From Streptomyces gilvus (lineage in GTDB: Bacteria > Actinomycetota > Actinomycetes > Streptomycetales > Streptomycetaceae), in contig NZ_JAKWBE010000022.1 in NCBI RefSeq assembly GCF_022513565.1, forward strand, positions 62,001 through 126,000: a DNA stretch of 64,000 bases, written 5' to 3'. The position numbers were made by a program, and so were the translations under genes. The notes under the pieces were generated by a model that had not been told where the DNA came from, did no database searches, and was given only the letters and a program-made list of their open reading frames with translations. Below, in pieces: positions 43,123 to 51,820 of the stretch; position 1 is the first letter of the stretch; each line of letters starts with the position of its first letter.

Positions 43123-44906
43123 GACCCGCACGGAGCACCGTCCACCTGCTGTGGGTGGCCGTACTCGCCCTGCTCTGCGGCCTGTTCGCGGCGCCCGCGT
43201 CGCAGGCGGCGGCCGCGCACCACCCCGCGTACCCGCCCCGCCAGACCATGCTGCGCAATGCCACCGCCGGCATGTTCCTGCACTGGGGCATGTTCACCGC
43301 ACCCAAACACCTCGACTGCGCGAGCTGGGAGAAGGACGTCACCGACGGCGGCTGGAACCCCGACTACTGGGTCGACGAGGCCCGCAAGATCCGCGCGAGC
43401 TACATCGTGCTGGCCACCTTCCACTCCCGCCTCGGCTACGCCCGGCCCTGGCCGTCGGCGATCCCCGGATCCTGCTCGACCAAGCGGGACATCCTCGGTG
43501 AACTCATCGACGCGGCCGCCAAGAAGGGCCTGAAGGTCATCCTCTACATGACCGACGACCCCAAGTGGCACGACGAGCAGGGCGTCGAGACCCTCGACTC
43601 CGCCGCCTACTCCGCCTACAAGGGCCACGACGTCGACCTCACCACCCGCGAGGGCTTCGGCGAGTTCAGCTACGACAACTTCTTCGAGGTCATGAAGAAC
43701 TACCCGAAGCTGTCGGGCTTCTGGATCGACAACGACAACGAGTACTGGGAACAGCACCAGCTCTACGAGCAGATCCGCCGGCTGCGCCCGGACATGACCC
43801 TGAGCAACAACAACGAGGACACCCCGATCATGGACATGGTGTCCCACGAGCAGAAGGTCGGCATGACCCCGCCGTACGACCAGCCGTCGGCGATCTGGAC
43901 CCCGATGCCCCGCCTGACCGAGTCCTGCTACAAGGTCCCCGACACCGGCAGCTGGTGGTACGACGGCCAGGACCGCCCGGTGTCGACCGGCCTCAACGTC
44001 GACCGGTACATCGCCAACGCGGGCAACTCCATCCTCTCCCTCGCCGACTTCACCGCCATGGTCAACGGCCGCTTCCCCGCCCAGCAGGAGAAGTTCCTCG
44101 ACCTGATGCAGGACTACCTCCCGCCCATCTGGCCGTCCCTGCACGGGGTGTACGGCGGCGGGTTCATGTACGGCGGTATGCAGCCCGGCAGTTGGAACGA
44201 CGGGTCCTACGGCTACATCACCGTCAGCCGCACCGACCGCACGACCCAGTACGTCCACGTCACCACGAAACCGACCTCCGGCGACCAGGTCCGCATCCGG
44301 GACAACGGCTACCGGATCGAGAGGATCACCGACCTGCGCACCGGCAGGCGGTTCCACTTCGACCAGCGGGGCGGCACCCTCACCATCAAGGGCGTCACCG
44401 ACTGGGACCCGTACGACACCGTCTTCAAGGTCCGCACCGCACCCGTGCGCGAGGGCGTCTACCCGACCGGCGTGGTCAAGGCCTCCGATCCCGCCCTCAC
44501 CGACGGCGACTTCACCACCTACACCGACAACAAGGGCGTCCTGCCCGCCAGTTACACCCTCGACCTCGGCCGCGTCCGCAGGGCCTCCTACCTGGGCGTC
44601 AACCAGCGCGAATGGTCGCCGACATACAACCGGGAGACCTTCGGCAGGAAGGAGGACTCCGCGCGGATCAAGGACTACACCGTGTCGGTGAGTGACGACG
44701 GAACGACCTGGAGTGAGGTGAAGGCGGGGGTGCTGGAGAGCGCCCGCGGCATCCGCTTCATCGACCTCCCCACCGGTCTGCGCACCCGCTACATCCGCCT
44801 CGACGTGCCCACCACCTGGGGCGCCCCCACCGTGCCCGCGTTCTACCAGCAGCTGCGCATCGACGAGATCCAGGTCGGCTACGGCCGTCCCACGAGCCAC
44901 GGCTGA
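43119..44906 (+). CDS. Secreted GH29 alpha-L-fucosidase-like enzyme with C-terminal discoidin-type domain
   Basis: A 595-residue protein with a Sec signal (about residues 1–33, ending FAAPASQAAAA). GH29 hallmarks are MFLHWGMFTAPKH near residue 52, YIVLATFHSRLGY and SGFWIDNDNEYW, where the Asp is the expected nucleophile. Residues from about 450 (DPALTDGDFTTYTDNKG, YIRLDVPTTWG) form an F5/8-type C (CBM32-like) domain that usually binds galactose or related sugars. Likely substrate: fucosylated pectin or xyloglucan side chains. ATG 43119 follows GAGGTC. It is the last gene of the LacI–GH28 block. Confidence 0.8.
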   Translation: MRPARSTVHLLWVAVLALLCGLFAAPASQAAAAHHPAYPPRQTMLRNATAGMFLHWGMFTAPKHLDCASWEKDVTDGGWNPDYWVDEARKIRASYIVLATFHSRLGYARPWPSAIPGSCSTKRDILGELIDAAAKKGLKVILYMTDDPKWHDEQGVETLDSAAYSAYKGHDVDLTTREGFGEFSYDNFFEVMKNYPKLSGFWIDNDNEYWEQHQLYEQIRRLRPDMTLSNNNEDTPIMDMVSHEQKVGMTPPYDQPSAIWTPMPRLTESCYKVPDTGSWWYDGQDRPVSTGLNVDRYIANAGNSILSLADFTAMVNGRFPAQQEKFLDLMQDYLPPIWPSLHGVYGGGFMYGGMQPGSWNDGSYGYITVSRTDRTTQYVHVTTKPTSGDQVRIRDNGYRIERITDLRTGRRFHFDQRGGTLTIKGVTDWDPYDTVFKVRTAPVREGVYPTGVVKASDPALTDGDFTTYTDNKGVLPASYTLDLGRVRRASYLGVNQREWSPTYNRETFGRKEDSARIKDYTVSVSDDGTTWSEVKAGVLESARGIRFIDLPTGLRTRYIRLDVPTTWGAPTVPAFYQQLRIDEIQVGYGRPTSHG

Positions 44907-45004
44907 CGCACGGGCCCTGCAGCGTCGCCGCACGGGGCGGCGCGGCCCAGATTCGGCAGGTACAGTGCGGAGATCAGCAGAACCCTCAGCGTGAGGTCCC
45001 GCAC

Positions 45005-45853
45005 GTGTTGACCCAGACCACCTCCCGAGTGCTCGAACCGAGCGACCTGGACGCCGCGCTCGCGGTCCTCGACCGCGAGCCGGTCGCGAACGCCTTCGTG
45101 ACGTCCCGCGTCCAGGTCGCCGGCCTCGACCCGTGGCGGCTGGGCGGCGAGATGTGGGGCTTCTACGAGGACGGCATGCTGACGTCCCTCTGCTACGCCG
45201 GCGCCAACCTGGTCCCCATCTGCGCCACCCCGCGCGCCGTGCGCTCCTTCGCCGACCGCGCCCGCCGGGCCGGCCGCCGCTGCTCCTCCATCGTCGGCCC
45301 CGCCGAGGCCACCACCCAGCTGTGGCGGCTGCTCGAACCCAGCTGGGGCCCCGCCCGCGAGGTCCGCGCCCACCAGCCGCTCATGGTCGCCGACCGCATG
45401 CCCGCCGGCATCGCCCCCGATCCGTACGTCCGCCGCATCCGCAAGGACGAGATGGAGACGATCATGCCGGCGTGCGTGGCGATGTTCACCGAGGAGGTCG
45501 GCGTCTCCCCGCTGGCCGGCGACGGCGGTCTGCTCTACCAGGCCCGGGTCGCCGAACTCGTCGGCTCCGGCCGCTCCTTCGCCCGCCTCGACGAGCACGG
45601 CAAGGTCGTCTTCAAGGCCGAGATCGGCGCGGCGACCCCCCAGGCCTGCCAGATACAGGGCGTCTGGGTGGCCCCCGAGTACCGGGGCAGGGGCCTGGCA
45701 GCTCCGGGCATGGCGGCGGTCCTGCGGTACGCCCTGGCCGACGTGGCGCCAGTGGTGAGCCTGTATGTCAACGACTTCAACACCCCGGCGCGGCGGACCT
45801 ACCTGAAGGTGGGGTTCCAGGAGGTCGGCGCTTTCACCAGCGTTCTCTTCTAG
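45005..45853 (+). CDS. GNAT acetyltransferase with DUF4081 N-domain
   Basis: A 282-residue protein. The N-terminal half (about 1–130) is the DUF4081 module common in actinobacteria; the C-terminal GNAT fold has the acetyl-CoA pyrophosphate loop in VWVAPEYRGRGLAAPGMAA and the SLYVNDFNTPARRTYLKVGF strand–helix. Substrate unknown. GTG 45005 after GAGGTC was taken as start. It usually lies near the MEP/proS region in Streptomyces. Here the LacI–GH28–GH29 block separates it from ispG. Confidence 0.82.
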   Translation: MLTQTTSRVLEPSDLDAALAVLDREPVANAFVTSRVQVAGLDPWRLGGEMWGFYEDGMLTSLCYAGANLVPICATPRAVRSFADRARRAGRRCSSIVGPAEATTQLWRLLEPSWGPAREVRAHQPLMVADRMPAGIAPDPYVRRIRKDEMETIMPACVAMFTEEVGVSPLAGDGGLLYQARVAELVGSGRSFARLDEHGKVVFKAEIGAATPQACQIQGVWVAPEYRGRGLAAPGMAAVLRYALADVAPVVSLYVNDFNTPARRTYLKVGFQEVGAFTSVLF

Positions 45854-45907
45854 TCGCTGTTCACGGTGCTGTTCTGAGGCTCGTGGGCGACCTGTAGTCT
45901 CCCCCGC

Positions 45908-46438
45908 ATGGACCTCGTCATCGGCCCCCTCGACCTCCCCGCCCACGTAGACGAGGCTCTCGCCGTCCAGGCCGTCGCCTTCGGCCTCGGCGCGGACGAG
46001 GTGGCCGTCCGCCGGCAGATCGTCCTGCGCCACATGACCTACCCCGGAGCCCGAGCCCTCGGCGCCACCACCGGCGGTCGGCTCGTCGGGTTCGTGTACG
46101 GCATGCCGAACGACCGCACCCACTGGTGGTCGACCGTCGTCGAGCCCTACCTCCGCGCCCAGGGCCACGACGCCTGGCTCGACGACTCCTTCGTGATCAC
46201 CGAGCTGCACGTCCACCCCCACTACCAGAACCGCGGCATCGGCCGCTCCCTGATCACCACCATCACCGACGGCGCCGCCGAACCCCGCTCGATCCTGTCC
46301 GCGATCGACACCGACAGCCCGGCCCGAGGCCTCTACCACTCCCTCGGCTACGAGGACCTGGCCCGCCGCGTCCTGTTCCCCAGCGCCCCGAAGCCGTACG
46401 CCGTGATGGGCGCCCCGCTCCCACTGCGCCGCCGCTGA
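45908..46438 (+). CDS. GNAT-family N-acetyltransferase
   Basis: A 176-residue protein with a single GNAT domain. The acetyl-CoA loop is in ELHVHPHYQNRGIGRSLIT (about residues 99–117) and ARGLYHSLGYEDL forms the last strand. No target can be deduced. ATG 45908 lies 54 bp after the preceding acetyltransferase; ribosome-binding sequence is poor. proS begins 73 bp downstream. Confidence 0.8.
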   Translation: MDLVIGPLDLPAHVDEALAVQAVAFGLGADEVAVRRQIVLRHMTYPGARALGATTGGRLVGFVYGMPNDRTHWWSTVVEPYLRAQGHDAWLDDSFVITELHVHPHYQNRGIGRSLITTITDGAAEPRSILSAIDTDSPARGLYHSLGYEDLARRVLFPSAPKPYAVMGAPLPLRRR

Positions 46439-46511
46439 CGGATTTCCACCGGCACAGCCACCCCGGCTAACCTCCTAGCCATCACCCTTTCCCGGCAGGA
46501 GTACGAGAACC

Positions 46512-48215
46512 ATGGCCAACGCACCGGTCCAGCGCATGTCCCAGTTGATGGCGAAGACGCTGCGCGACGACCCGGCGGACGCCGAGGTCCTCAGCCACAA
46601 GCTGCTCGTCCGCGCCGGCTACGTCCGCCGCACCGCGGCCGGCATCTGGAGCTGGCTGCCGCTCGGCAAGAAGGTGCTGGCCAACGTCGAGCGCGTCGTC
46701 CGTGAGGAGATGGACGCGATCGGCGCCCAGGAGGTCCTCCTGCCCGCCCTGCTGCCCCGGGAGCCCTACGACGCCACCGGCCGCTGGGACGAGTACGGCC
46801 AGGAGCTGTTCCGCCTCAAGGACCGCAAGGGCGGCGACTACCTCCTCGGCCCGACCCACGAGGAGATCTTCACCCTGCTGGTGAAGGACCAGGCGTCCTC
46901 CTACAAGGACCTGCCGGTCATCCTCTACCAGATCCAGCACAAGTACCGCGACGAGGCCCGCCCCCGGGCCGGCATCCTGCGCGGCCGTGAGTTCCTGATG
47001 AAGGACTCCTACTCCTTCGACACCGAGGACGAGGGCCTCGCCCAGTCCTACGCCCTGCACCGCCAGGCCTACCAGCGGATCTTCGAGCGCCTCGGCCTCG
47101 ACTACCGCATCTGCGCCGCCACCGCCGGCGCGATGGGCGGCTCCAAGTCCGAGGAGTTCCTCGCCCCGGCCGGCGCCGGCGAGGACACCTTCGCCGACTG
47201 CCCCAACTGCGACTTCGCCGCCAACACCGAGGCGATCACCTACGAGCTGCAGCCGGTGGACGCCGACGGCGTGCCCGCGCTCGAGGAGATCCCCACCCCG
47301 GACACCCCGACCATCGAGACCCTCGCCGCCCACCTCGGCGTCGAGGCCTCCGCCACCCTCAAGAACCTCCTGGTCAAGGTCGACGGCGAGATCGTCGCCG
47401 TCGGTGTCCCCGGCGACCGCGAGGTCGACATGGACAAGGTCGAGGCGCACTTCGCCCCGGCGGTCGTCGAGATGGTGACCGAGGCCGACTTCGCCGGCCG
47501 CCCGGACCTGGTCCGCGGCTACGTCGGCCCGCAGGGCCGCGGCGAGAAGGTCAGGTACATCGCCGACCCGCGTGTGGCCCCCGGCACGGCCTGGATCACC
47601 GGCGCCAACAAGGAGCACACGCACGCCAGGAACGTCGTCGCGGGCCGTGACTTCGAGGTCGACCAGTACGTCGACGTCGTGGTCGTCCAGGAGGGCGACC
47701 CGTGCCCCCGGTGCGGCACCGGCCTCAAGCTGGACCGCGCCATCGAGATCGGCCACATCTTCCAGCTCGGCCGCAAGTACGCCGACGCCCTCAAGCTCGA
47801 CGTCCTCGGCCAGAACGGCAAGCCGGTCCGCGTGACCATGGGCTCCTACGGCATCGGCGTCTCCCGCGCCGTCGCCGCGCTCGCCGAGCAGACCGCCGAC
47901 GACAAGGGCCTGGTGTGGCCGAAGGAGGTCGCGCCCGCCGACGTCCACGTCGTCGCCGCCGGCAAGGCCCTGCAGACCGAACTGGCCCTGGAGGTCTCCG
48001 AGAAGCTGCGCGCCGCGGGCCTGCGCGTCCTCGTCGACGACCGCGCCGGCGTCTCCCCGGGTGTGAAGTTCACCGACGCCGAGCTCATCGGCGTACCGCA
48101 GATCCTGGTCGCCGGCCGCCGCTCCGCCGAGGGCGTCCTGGAGCTCAAGGACCGCAAAACCGGTGAGCGCGAGGAGCTGACGGTGGACGAGGCGATCGCC
48201 CGCCTCACCGCGTAA
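46512..48215 (+). CDS. proS: Prolyl-tRNA synthetase, bacterial type
   Basis: A 567-residue class II synthetase that charges tRNA-Pro. Motif 1 region EVLLPALLPREPY, motif 2 RDEARPRAGILRGREFLMKD and motif 3 GSYGIGVSRAVAA are intact. The roughly 180-residue INS editing domain (about 225–405) that clears Ala-tRNA-Pro is present, as in E. coli-type enzymes. The C-terminal anticodon-binding domain follows (DVHVVAAGKALQTE). GGCAGGAG precedes ATG 46512. Confidence 0.97.
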   Translation: MANAPVQRMSQLMAKTLRDDPADAEVLSHKLLVRAGYVRRTAAGIWSWLPLGKKVLANVERVVREEMDAIGAQEVLLPALLPREPYDATGRWDEYGQELFRLKDRKGGDYLLGPTHEEIFTLLVKDQASSYKDLPVILYQIQHKYRDEARPRAGILRGREFLMKDSYSFDTEDEGLAQSYALHRQAYQRIFERLGLDYRICAATAGAMGGSKSEEFLAPAGAGEDTFADCPNCDFAANTEAITYELQPVDADGVPALEEIPTPDTPTIETLAAHLGVEASATLKNLLVKVDGEIVAVGVPGDREVDMDKVEAHFAPAVVEMVTEADFAGRPDLVRGYVGPQGRGEKVRYIADPRVAPGTAWITGANKEHTHARNVVAGRDFEVDQYVDVVVVQEGDPCPRCGTGLKLDRAIEIGHIFQLGRKYADALKLDVLGQNGKPVRVTMGSYGIGVSRAVAALAEQTADDKGLVWPKEVAPADVHVVAAGKALQTELALEVSEKLRAAGLRVLVDDRAGVSPGVKFTDAELIGVPQILVAGRRSAEGVLELKDRKTGEREELTVDEAIARLTA

Positions 48216-48222
48216 AGGAACA

Positions 48223-48255
48223 CCTCAGAAACCTCTGAGGGCACCCGAAGGTGCC
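48223..48255 (+). terminator. Tandem hairpins after proS
   Basis: CCTCAGA-AACC-TCTGAGG (48223–48240) is followed directly by GGCACC-CGAA-GGTGCC (48240–48255), both perfect stems with tetraloops, 8 bp after the proS stop. They end the proS transcript before the redox operon. Confidence 0.8.
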
Positions 48256-48323
48256 GCACAGCATTCTCAGAGGGTCGTACCCGACCGTAGTGCGTGACAG
48301 AACGTCACCAGGGAGGGAACGAC

Positions 48324-48743
48324 ATGACCGGCAGGGAACGAGGTGCTCTCGCCGCGGTCCGCAGAGGAACCCGGCGCACCGCGGCGACAGCGGCGGCCGT
48401 CACAGTGGCGGCCGCCGCCGGAATGTTCGCGCTGATCGGCACGATGCACACGGACACCAGCGCGGTGTCGTCGACGACGACCAGCAGTGATGGGTCGAGC
48501 GGCAGCACCGGGTCCAGCGGTAGCACCGGGTCGAGCAGCAGCACCGGGACAAGCGGCAGCACCGCGTCGAGCGGCAGTACGGAGTCGGGCAGCAGCGACA
48601 GCGGCGGTACGAGCTCGTCCTCGTCGTCGAGCGACACGTCGTCCTCCGACACCTCCTCCTCCGACACCTCCTCTTCGGCCTCCGGTGGCTTGACGTCCTC
48701 CAACGGCAGCGGCTCCACCGACTCCACCTCGGGGGCGTCATGA
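48324..48743 (+). CDS. Membrane-anchored Ser/Thr/Gly-rich protein with flavinylation-like C-terminus
   Basis: A 139-residue protein: basic N-terminus RRGTRRT, one membrane segment (about residues 20–42, TAATAAAVTVAAAAGMFALIG) and then about 95 residues almost only of Ser, Thr, Gly and Asp. The last residues are DSTSGAS. This fits the D-x-x-[ST]-G-A-[ST] pattern that ApbE modifies with FMN, and the next gene, overlapping by 4 bp, is apbE. No folded FMN-binding domain is present. ATG 48324 follows GGGAGGGAAC; an upstream ATG at 48294 has no ribosome-binding sequence. It may be an extracellular flavin tether; that is inference. Confidence 0.75.
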   Translation: MTGRERGALAAVRRGTRRTAATAAAVTVAAAAGMFALIGTMHTDTSAVSSTTTSSDGSSGSTGSSGSTGSSSSTGTSGSTASSGSTESGSSDSGGTSSSSSSSDTSSSDTSSSDTSSSASGGLTSSNGSGSTDSTSGAS

Positions 48744-49738
48744 GCGCGCCGGCCGAGCCCCGCACCACGGCCGCCGTCGAGTGGCGTGCCCTGGGCACCA
48801 CGGTCCGCCTGGTCGTCACCGACCCGGCCCTGCTGGACGCCTGCAACCTGCTGCTCGCCCGGCACCTCGCCGAGGTCGACGCGGCCTGCAGCCGCTTCCG
48901 TACCGACTCCGAACTGGCCGCCCTCGACGACAGCGCGGGCCGCCCGGTCCGGGTCAGCCCGCTGCTCGCCGAGGCCCTCGCGGTAGCCCTCCACGCGGCG
49001 GAGACGACCGACGGCGCCGTGGACCCCACGGTCGGCTCGGCGATGGACGCCATCGGCTACGACCGCGACTTCACACTGGTCCAGGAGGACGACCGCCCGG
49101 TCCGGCTCACCGTGAAGCGCGCCCCCGGCTGGCGCACGGTCCACCTCGACCGCGCCACCAACACGGTCACCGTCCCGGCAGGCGTCCGCCTCGACCTCGG
49201 CGCCACGGCGAAGGCCTGGGCCGCCGACAAGGCCGCCGCGCTGCTCGCGCGGACGGCCGGCTGCGGAGTCCTGGTGAGCCTCGGCGGCGACACCGCCGTC
49301 GCGGGCGAGCCCCCGGCCGACGGCTGGCAGATCCGCGTCCAGGACATCACCGGCCCGGTCGAGGAGACACCGCCCCAGGGGCCGTACGACCTGGTCGGCC
49401 TGCACAGCGGGGGTCTCGCCACCTCGGGCACGGCCGCCCGCACCTGGCGCCGCGGCGACGAGTCCCTCCACCACATCATCGACCCGCACACCGGTCTCCC
49501 GGCCCGCACCCCATGGCGTACGGTCACGGCAGCGGCCCCTACCTGCGCCGAAGCCAACGCGGCGACGACAGCGGCCCTGGTGAAGGGGGCGGGCGCGGAG
49601 CGCTGGCTGAGAAGGACGGGATTGCCGGCGCGTTTGGTGAGCCAGGACGGCCGGGTCACAACAACTCCGGGCTGGCCGACCGACCTCAGGGGCGCGGGGC
49701 ACTGCGCCACCAGCTCCCGCAGGCGGTCAGCCGCATGA
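48740..49738 (+). CDS. apbE: ApbE-type FMN transferase
   Basis: A 332-residue protein of the ApbE family, which transfers FMN from FAD to Ser/Thr in target proteins. Conserved pieces: ACSRFRTDSELAAL, VDPTVGSAMDAIGYD, LDLGATAKAWAADKAAALL and LHHIIDPHTGLPA with Mg-binding residues in the last. No signal peptide is evident, so it may act inside or use an unrecognised export route. It overlaps the Ser-rich gene and the next membrane gene by 4 bp each. Its final 20 residues (DLRGAGHCATSSRRRSAA) come from a GGGGCGCGGGGCACTGCG stretch that resembles the dispersed repeat, so the tail may be acquired. Confidence 0.92.
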   Translation: MSAPAEPRTTAAVEWRALGTTVRLVVTDPALLDACNLLLARHLAEVDAACSRFRTDSELAALDDSAGRPVRVSPLLAEALAVALHAAETTDGAVDPTVGSAMDAIGYDRDFTLVQEDDRPVRLTVKRAPGWRTVHLDRATNTVTVPAGVRLDLGATAKAWAADKAAALLARTAGCGVLVSLGGDTAVAGEPPADGWQIRVQDITGPVEETPPQGPYDLVGLHSGGLATSGTAARTWRRGDESLHHIIDPHTGLPARTPWRTVTAAAPTCAEANAATTAALVKGAGAERWLRRTGLPARLVSQDGRVTTTPGWPTDLRGAGHCATSSRRRSAA

Positions 49739-50316
49739 CATCCGAAACCCTCTGGTACGCGAACCGAGCCACGGGTGCCATCAGCCTCATCCTGTTCACC
49801 GTCGTAGTCCTCCTGGGAATCGCGGTGCGACTGAGAACCCGGCTCCCCGGCCTCCCCCGCTTCGGCACGGTCACCCTCCACCGCACCCTCTCCCTCTCCG
49901 CGACGGCCTTCCTGGCCCTGCACATCGCGCTCGCGGTCCTCGACAGCTACGTCGACATCACCCTCACCGACGTCCTGATCCCCTTCGTCTCCGACTACCA
50001 GCCCCTCTGGCTCGGCCTCGGCACGGTCGCCCTCGATCTGATGCTCGCCGTCCTGATCACCAGCCTCCTGCGCGAACGCGTCGGCCACCGCGCCTGGCGC
50101 GCCCTGCACTGGCTGGCCTACGCCTCCTGGCCGGTCGCCCTGATCCACGGCATCGGCATCGGCACGGACACCGGCACCGGCTGGATGACCTGGCTGACGA
50201 TCTCCTGCGTGGCCGCGGTCGTCGCCGTCGGCGGCATCCGCCTGGCGCACTCCGTCCGCGCGGCTCGCCGTACCCCCGCAGCCCTTCTCCGCACGGCCGA
50301 AGGAGCCCGCTCATGA
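49735..50316 (+). CDS. Ferric-reductase-like membrane protein
   Basis: A 193-residue integral membrane protein with about five hydrophobic segments. His residues on facing helices (VTLHRTLSLSATAFLALHIAL and RALHWLAYASWPVALIHGIG) are positioned as b-type haem ligands in the ferric-reductase/NOX membrane fold. It probably moves electrons between the cytoplasmic flavoprotein–ferredoxin pair and the extracytoplasmic flavin. ATG 49735 overlaps the apbE stop. There is no NAD/FAD domain of its own, which fits the separate flavoprotein next door. Confidence 0.82.
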   Translation: MTSETLWYANRATGAISLILFTVVVLLGIAVRLRTRLPGLPRFGTVTLHRTLSLSATAFLALHIALAVLDSYVDITLTDVLIPFVSDYQPLWLGLGTVALDLMLAVLITSLLRERVGHRAWRALHWLAYASWPVALIHGIGIGTDTGTGWMTWLTISCVAAVVAVGGIRLAHSVRAARRTPAALLRTAEGARS

Positions 50317-51527
50317 CCATGACCCAGTCCGAACTCCACATGCCCCCGCGCCTGCTCGCACCCGGCGGCACCGCCGCCGACCTCGCCACGCACGGACAGC
50401 GCTACGGGCCGCTCTCGTACGGCGATCCGGCCGCGCTCCTCAGAACCGTCGCCGCGTCCGGGCTCACCGGCCGCGGGGGAGCGGCGTTCCCGGTGCACCG
50501 CAAGCTGACCGCGGTCGCCGAGGCCGCCCACCGCACCGGCCGCGCTCCCGTCGTCGTCGCCAACGGCGCGGAGGGCGAGCCCGCGAGCCGCAAGGACAAG
50601 ACCCTGCTCGCCCTGTCGCCGCACCTGGTCCTCGACGGCCTCCAGGTGGCGGCCCACGCGGTCGGGGCGGGGGAGGCCCACCTGGCGGTCGAGGAAGGCG
50701 TCTCCTACCTCGAATCGGCGATCGCGCACCGCGGGGACCCGGTCCCCGTCCGGGTCGTACGGCTCCCCAAGCGGTTCCTGTCCGGCCAGGCCTCGGCGCT
50801 CGCCCAGTTCGTCGGCGGAGCCGCCGCGCTGCCGTCGTACCAGAACCCGCCGGTCCGCGAACGCGGTGTGCGCCGGGCGCCGACCCTGGTCCAGAACGTC
50901 GAGACCCTGGCCCACCTGGCCATGATCGCCCGCTACGGCCCGGACTGGTTCCGCTCGGCGGGCACGCCCGGCCAACCCGGCAGCGCCCTCTGCACGGTTC
51001 ATGTGTCGGGTCACCAACCCCGCGTGATCGAGGCCCCGTTCGGCACACCGCTGCATCGCATCGTCCCGCTGAACGGCATGTCCGCCGTCCTCCTCGGCGG
51101 TTACCACGGCACGTGGGTCCCGGCCGCGGACGCAGCCCAACTCCGGCTGGACGCGACGACGATGGGCGCCGGAGTGCTGGCCACCCTCCCCACCGACCGC
51201 TGCGGCCTGACGGAAACCGCCCGGGTCCTGCGTTACCTGGCCCTCCAGTCGGCCGGCCAGTGCGGCCCCTGCCTCAACGGCCTGCCCCGCATCGCGGCGG
51301 CCTTCCAGACCCTGGCGACGCCCGGCCCCCAGGGCGCCACCCGCACCGACGTGTTCCGCTGGGCCGGTCTGGTCGAAGGCCGCGGCGCCTGCCACCACCC
51401 CGACGGCACGGTCCGCCTGGTCCACAGCGCCCTCACGACCTTCGCCACCGAACTCGACGCCCACGCAAGGGGTTTCTGCACCGCGACCAGCCCCACACCC
51501 CTGCTCCCCGTACCCCAGGAGACCTGA
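50313..51527 (+). CDS. NuoF/RnfC-like flavoprotein
   Basis: A 404-residue protein with the complex I 51-kDa fold. The FMN/NADH-binding Gly-rich region GLTGRGGAAFPVHRKL lies near residues 50–65, with NGAEGEPASRKDKTLL next. A SLBB-like segment is central and the 4Fe-4S motif SAGQCGPCLNGLPR plus EGRGACHHPDG is near the C-terminus. It should take electrons from NAD(P)H or pass them to it. The start overlaps the preceding stop (ATGA) and ferredoxin follows after 1 bp. The context argues for a small membrane electron-transfer chain, not complex I. Confidence 0.88.
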   Translation: MTMTQSELHMPPRLLAPGGTAADLATHGQRYGPLSYGDPAALLRTVAASGLTGRGGAAFPVHRKLTAVAEAAHRTGRAPVVVANGAEGEPASRKDKTLLALSPHLVLDGLQVAAHAVGAGEAHLAVEEGVSYLESAIAHRGDPVPVRVVRLPKRFLSGQASALAQFVGGAAALPSYQNPPVRERGVRRAPTLVQNVETLAHLAMIARYGPDWFRSAGTPGQPGSALCTVHVSGHQPRVIEAPFGTPLHRIVPLNGMSAVLLGGYHGTWVPAADAAQLRLDATTMGAGVLATLPTDRCGLTETARVLRYLALQSAGQCGPCLNGLPRIAAAFQTLATPGPQGATRTDVFRWAGLVEGRGACHHPDGTVRLVHSALTTFATELDAHARGFCTATSPTPLLPVPQET

Positions 51528-51528
51528 C

Positions 51529-51729
51529 ATGGACCAGCGCATCGACATCGACTGGACGTCCTGCCAGGCCCACGGCCTGTGCGCGGAACTCCTCCCGGAA
51601 CACGTCACGTTGGACGAGTGGGGATACCCGCTCGTCGACGGCGGCCCCGTCCCGGCTCGCACCCTGAAACGGGCACGCAGAGCGGCGGCGGACTGCCCTG
51701 CCCTGGCCTTGAAACTAACGGCAAGGTGA
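51529..51729 (+). CDS. 3Fe-4S-type ferredoxin
   Basis: A 66-residue ferredoxin. Cys12, Cys18 and Cys56 (CQAHGLC … CPALAL), with Ala-His in place of the second cluster Cys, indicate a [3Fe-4S] cluster as in Streptomyces P450-partner ferredoxins. Here it is the last gene of the ApbE operon, so its partner is probably the NuoF-like protein. GGAGACC precedes ATG 51529. A hairpin directly follows its stop. Confidence 0.92.
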   Translation: MDQRIDIDWTSCQAHGLCAELLPEHVTLDEWGYPLVDGGPVPARTLKRARRAAADCPALALKLTAR

Positions 51730-51747
51730 GCGCCCCGTCAGGGGCGC
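51730..51747 (+). terminator. Terminator of the redox operon
   Basis: GCGCCCC-GTCA-GGGGCGC is a perfect 7-bp stem with a tetraloop beginning at the base after the ferredoxin stop. Its right arm is also the first part of dispersed repeat copy B. Confidence 0.75.
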
Positions 51748-51790
51748 GGGGCTGTATCGATGTGCGGCTCCGCCGCGTGGGCGCGATCAA
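51741..51790 (+). repeat. Dispersed intergenic repeat, copy B
   Basis: This 50-bp segment matches copy A at 26371–26420 (opposite orientation) at 48 positions. Both have the inner dyad GCGGCTCCGCCGC and an ACCCGCAGC word 10–20 bp further on. It lies between the ferredoxin and the convergent kinase-like gene. Confidence 0.8.
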
Positions 51791-51820
51791 TCCCCACCGG
51801 ACCCGCAGCGACCCACAACC

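Noticed and set aside
50313..51527. Complex I subunit NuoF
   Set aside because: There are no other nuo genes, and the operon context (ApbE, haem-type membrane protein, single ferredoxin) points to a separate small electron-transfer system.
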